Shown piece after piece: positions 61,699 through 64,000 of a stretch of 64,000 nt of DNA. How positions within the stretch are numbered: the stretch's first letter is position 1; every line of letters starts with the position of its first letter. Position numbers and translations under genes: made by a program. Under the pieces are notes generated by a model that was given only the letters and a program-made list of their open reading frames with translations, had not been told where the DNA came from and did no database searches. Origin of the DNA: Rhodococcus qingshengii (lineage in GTDB: Bacteria > Actinomycetota > Actinomycetes > Mycobacteriales > Mycobacteriaceae); NCBI RefSeq assembly GCF_021025955.1, contig NZ_JAJNCL010000008.1, positions 62,001-126,000 of the forward strand, given 5' to 3'.

Positions 61699-62688
61699 TC
61701 ACACGTTGTGGCACGCCACCTGATGGCCGCCCTCGACGAGACGGAGTTCGGGAACTTCCTCCGCGCAGAGATCCGTGGCCAGCGGGCACCGGGTACGAAA
61801 CCGGCAGCCACTGGGCGGATTGAGCGGCGACGGCAGTTCGATGACCTTCTGCTCGACGTTCTGCGCCGCGGTCACGGTGGCGTCGGGATCGGGAATCGAA
61901 GCCAGCAGTAGCTGCGTATACGGGTGCAGCGCACGGTTCTGCATGTCTTCTGCGGGAACGATTTCGCAGACGCGACCCAGATACATGATCATCACGCGGT
62001 CACTGATGTTCTTCACGACGGCCATGTTGTGCGCGATGAACAGCAAAGACAGCCCGTGACGCTTCTTCGCGTCCTCGAGCAGGTTCAGAATCTGCGCCTG
62101 CACGGACACGTCGAGGCTCGAGACCGGCTCGTCACAGATCAGGACCTTGGGGTCGAGCATCAACGCGCGGGCGATGCACACGCGCTGACACTGTCCGCCC
62201 GAGAGCTCGCGCGGGGTCCGGTCCCACACCATGTCCGGGTCCAACCCGACCTCGGCGAGAACCTCGCGCGCCCGAGCTTCGATGGCGGCCTTGTCTTTTC
62301 CGCCCCAGATCGACGGACCCTCGGTGATGAGAGCCTTGACCTTGCGTCGCGGGTTCAGCGAGGAGATCGGATCCTGAAAGATCATCTGCAACTGGGTGCG
62401 GCTGCGACGCAACTCCTCCGCGCCCAGTGCCGTCATCTCCGTCCGTCCCAGGCGAATGGAACCCGACGTCGGCGAAGGCAACTGCATGATCGCCCGGCCC
62501 GCCGTGGACTTGCCGCAGCCGGATTCACCGACCACACCCAAGGTTTCACCCGGGGCGACGGTGAAGCTGATCCCGGATACAGCATGAACCGTCTGACCCT
62601 TGCCGACGTTGAATTCGACGACCAGGTCCTCGACCGTCAAGGCCGCGTCCACCGTCTCGGGCTTTCTGGTATCCACTGATGCAGTCAT
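61699..62688 (-). CDS. Oligopeptide/dipeptide ABC transporter ATPase (OppF/DppF)
   Basis: A 329-residue ATPase with Walker A GESGCGKST, signature LSGGQCQRVCIARAL, Walker B VLICDEPVSSLD and a C-terminal oligopeptide-type cysteine cluster (CRFRTRCP) that may bind Fe-S. The ATG at 62688 shares one base with the OppD stop and is preferred over the longer frame. Works with OppD and the permease to import peptides. Confidence 0.92.
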   Translation of the reverse strand: MTASVDTRKPETVDAALTVEDLVVEFNVGKGQTVHAVSGISFTVAPGETLGVVGESGCGKSTAGRAIMQLPSPTSGSIRLGRTEMTALGAEELRRSRTQLQMIFQDPISSLNPRRKVKALITEGPSIWGGKDKAAIEARAREVLAEVGLDPDMVWDRTPRELSGGQCQRVCIARALMLDPKVLICDEPVSSLDVSVQAQILNLLEDAKKRHGLSLLFIAHNMAVVKNISDRVMIMYLGRVCEIVPAEDMQNRALHPYTQLLLASIPDPDATVTAAQNVEQKVIELPSPLNPPSGCRFRTRCPLATDLCAEEVPELRLVEGGHQVACHNV

Positions 62689-63785
62689 CAGACCATCTCC
62701 TTCACCGCGAGCGTCAGGCCCGCTGCGGTCGTGCCGGCCTTCTCGTTGGCGACCAATGCCGTTGTGCCTTCCGGGGTATCGACCGGGTAGTGGCACGCGA
62801 ACGTATGACTTTCGGTTGTGTTGTCCCCAGGGCCGCCGGGAGCCAGAGCCGGGTCGCCGGTCAGGCAGTCGTCCTGGGCGTACCGGCAGCGAGCGGCGAA
62901 GCGGCAACCGGTGATCGGCTTCGTCATGTCCGGGAGCCCACCCGGAATTGTCTGCAGCACTGTGTGCGTCGGCGATTCGAGTCGCGGAATCGCGGCCATC
63001 AGCGCTTCGGTGTACGGATGACGCGGACGAGTGAACAACTCTTCGGTCGCCGACGTTTCCACGACGGAACCGGCGTACATGACGGCGACACGATCCGATC
63101 GACCCGACACCACACCGAGGTCGTGGCTGATCAGGATGACGGCCATGTTGAGCTTGTCGTTGAGTGAGGCGAGCAGATCGAGGATCTGCTTCTGTACCGT
63201 CACGTCGAGAGCGGTCGTCGGCTCGTCCGCGATCAGCAGTTTCGGCTCGCAGGCCAGGGCCATCGCGATGACCACGCGCTGTCGCATACCGCCCGACAGT
63301 TCGTGCGGGTACTGATCGAGCCGACGCTTGGGCTCGGGGATACCCACCATCGACAGGAGTTCCGCAGCGCGATCGCGGGCCGCGTCCTTCTTCAGACCCA
63401 GGTGGAACTTCAAGGATTCGGTGATGTGGGTGCCGATGCGCTTGAACGGATTGAGCGAGGTCATCGGATCCTGGAAGACCATGGCGATCTCGGGTCCCCA
63501 GAAGTGCTTCATCTCCGACTTCTTCATCGTCGACATGTCGCGGCCGGCAAACGTCACCGTCCCGCTGATGTCGAGGGCTGGACCCTTCTGGAGCAGACCC
63601 ATGATGGTGCGCCCGAGAACCGACTTGCCGGAACCGGATTCGCCGACGATGCCGAGAGTTTCACCAGCGGAGACGTGGATCGAGACACCGTCGACTGCTC
63701 GCAACTGGCCACGCGGAGTGGCGAATACGGTTCTGATGTTGTCCGCCTGCAGCAGCGGAACGCCGTTCTGAGCTGAAGTGGTCAC
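62688..63785 (-). CDS. Oligopeptide/dipeptide ABC transporter ATPase (OppD/DppD)
   Basis: A 365-residue ATPase. Walker A GESGSGKSV, signature LSGGMRQRV and Walker B LLIADEPTTALD are present, with the oligopeptide-type cysteine tail CRFAARCRYAQDDC. It overlaps the permease by 4 bp and the next ATPase by 1 bp. The peptide substrate is unknown. Confidence 0.93.
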   Translation of the reverse strand: MTTSAQNGVPLLQADNIRTVFATPRGQLRAVDGVSIHVSAGETLGIVGESGSGKSVLGRTIMGLLQKGPALDISGTVTFAGRDMSTMKKSEMKHFWGPEIAMVFQDPMTSLNPFKRIGTHITESLKFHLGLKKDAARDRAAELLSMVGIPEPKRRLDQYPHELSGGMRQRVVIAMALACEPKLLIADEPTTALDVTVQKQILDLLASLNDKLNMAVILISHDLGVVSGRSDRVAVMYAGSVVETSATEELFTRPRHPYTEALMAAIPRLESPTHTVLQTIPGGLPDMTKPITGCRFAARCRYAQDDCLTGDPALAPGGPGDNTTESHTFACHYPVDTPEGTTALVANEKAGTTAAGLTLAVKEMV

Positions 63786-64000
63786 AGCTTACTCCGATAC
63801 TTCTCGCCGATGAGGTTGAAGGAGAACACCGTCAGGAAGAGGAAGACGCCTGGTACCAGGACGATGAACGGATGCTTCTCCACGATCCCGCCCTGACCTT
63901 CGGCAATCATGTTGCCCCAGGTCGGATCGGGTTGTGCGATACCGAGTCCGAGGAAGCTCAGTGAGGCTTCCGCGACGATCAGACCGGAGACGGCCACCAA
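63782..64000 (-). CDS. Oligopeptide ABC transporter permease, OppC/DppC type (partial)
   Basis: The C-terminal 72 residues of a permease cut by the window end. IVAEASLSFLGLGIAQPDPTWG is the EAA-loop region of OppC/DppC proteins, and LVPGVFLFLTVFSFNLIGE is the last helix. It is the first visible gene of the minus-strand series that continues with OppD and OppF. Confidence 0.9.
   Translation of the reverse strand: MVAVSGLIVAEASLSFLGLGIAQPDPTWGNMIAEGQGGIVEKHPFIVLVPGVFLFLTVFSFNLIGEKYRSKL

Noticed and set aside
1-64000. CRISPR arrays, tRNA/rRNA genes, insertion sequences and prophage modules
   Set aside because: Reading through the window gave no regularly spaced repeats, no transposase or integrase gene and no recognisable structural RNA; a covariance-model search was not possible here.

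Overview
The window looks like a chromosomal segment of a mycolic-acid actinomycete, most likely Rhodococcus of the erythropolis/qingshengii group. The reasons are the high GC content, frequent GTG/TTG starts with 4-bp stop/start overlaps, a LysX-type MprF/lysyl-tRNA synthetase fusion, a single-chain long-chain acyl-CoA carboxylase, a DUF664 mycothiol-type DinB protein, a 13E12-family HNH protein and MpaB-type oxygenase genes. No rRNA, tRNA, CRISPR array, insertion sequence or phage module was recognised.

Layout. 0-7 kb: a minus-strand TetR / acyl-CoA synthetase / acyl-CoA carboxylase / sulfatase series. 7-10 kb: a divergent M20 peptidase and YfcC transporter pair. 10-14.4 kb: a DinB protein, a membrane protein, and a DHA2 drug exporter with two small accessory proteins. 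14.4-24.5 kb: the centre of interest, a YcaO RiPP locus (below). 24.5-30.4 kb: a saccharopine-dehydrogenase-like protein with a divergent TetR, a PAS protein, an FtsX-type ABC pair and a NarL-type two-component system. 30.4-39.3 kb: a 13E12 HNH protein, a siderophore-interacting protein, proline dehydrogenase, succinate-semialdehyde dehydrogenase, an MFS transporter and a GlxA-type regulator. 39.3-46 kb: a decaying stretch holding broken oleate hydratase and histidine acid phosphatase genes and a truncated HTH gene, around an intact cyclase / acyl-CoA synthetase pair. 46-55 kb: secreted and hypothetical proteins, a tyrosine-phosphatase-like protein, a phosphotransferase cluster with a divergent TetR, and RraA. 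55-64 kb: LysX, an alpha/beta hydrolase, a MASE1-GGDEF cyclase, a histidine phosphatase and the start of an oligopeptide ABC transporter cut by the window end.

The RiPP locus has two arms. The right arm (plus strand, 19360-24504) encodes a 62-residue precursor-like peptide with two nearly identical 17-residue repeats, an E1-like leader-binding protein, a CocE/NonD hydrolase and two tandem YcaO proteins, coupled by short start/stop overlaps. The left arm (minus strand, 17923-14408) is a FecCD-type permease, ATPase and lipoprotein binding protein followed by a SagB-type dehydrogenase, all with 4-bp overlaps. Between them is an EntS-like MFS exporter, divergent from the precursor gene. Both promoter regions carry palindromes resembling the actinobacterial Zur (zinc-uptake regulator) box. 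The combination of peptide precursor, azoline-type tailoring enzymes, exporter, binding-protein-dependent importer and apparent Zur control suggests a ribosomally made metallophore, possibly a zincophore. This function is inference; the gene families and the palindromes are read from the sequence.

Other points of interest are internal deletions that restore frame in the oleate hydratase relic, an XRE-TetR fusion regulator, several clean operator palindromes at divergent TetR genes and a parS-like sequence.
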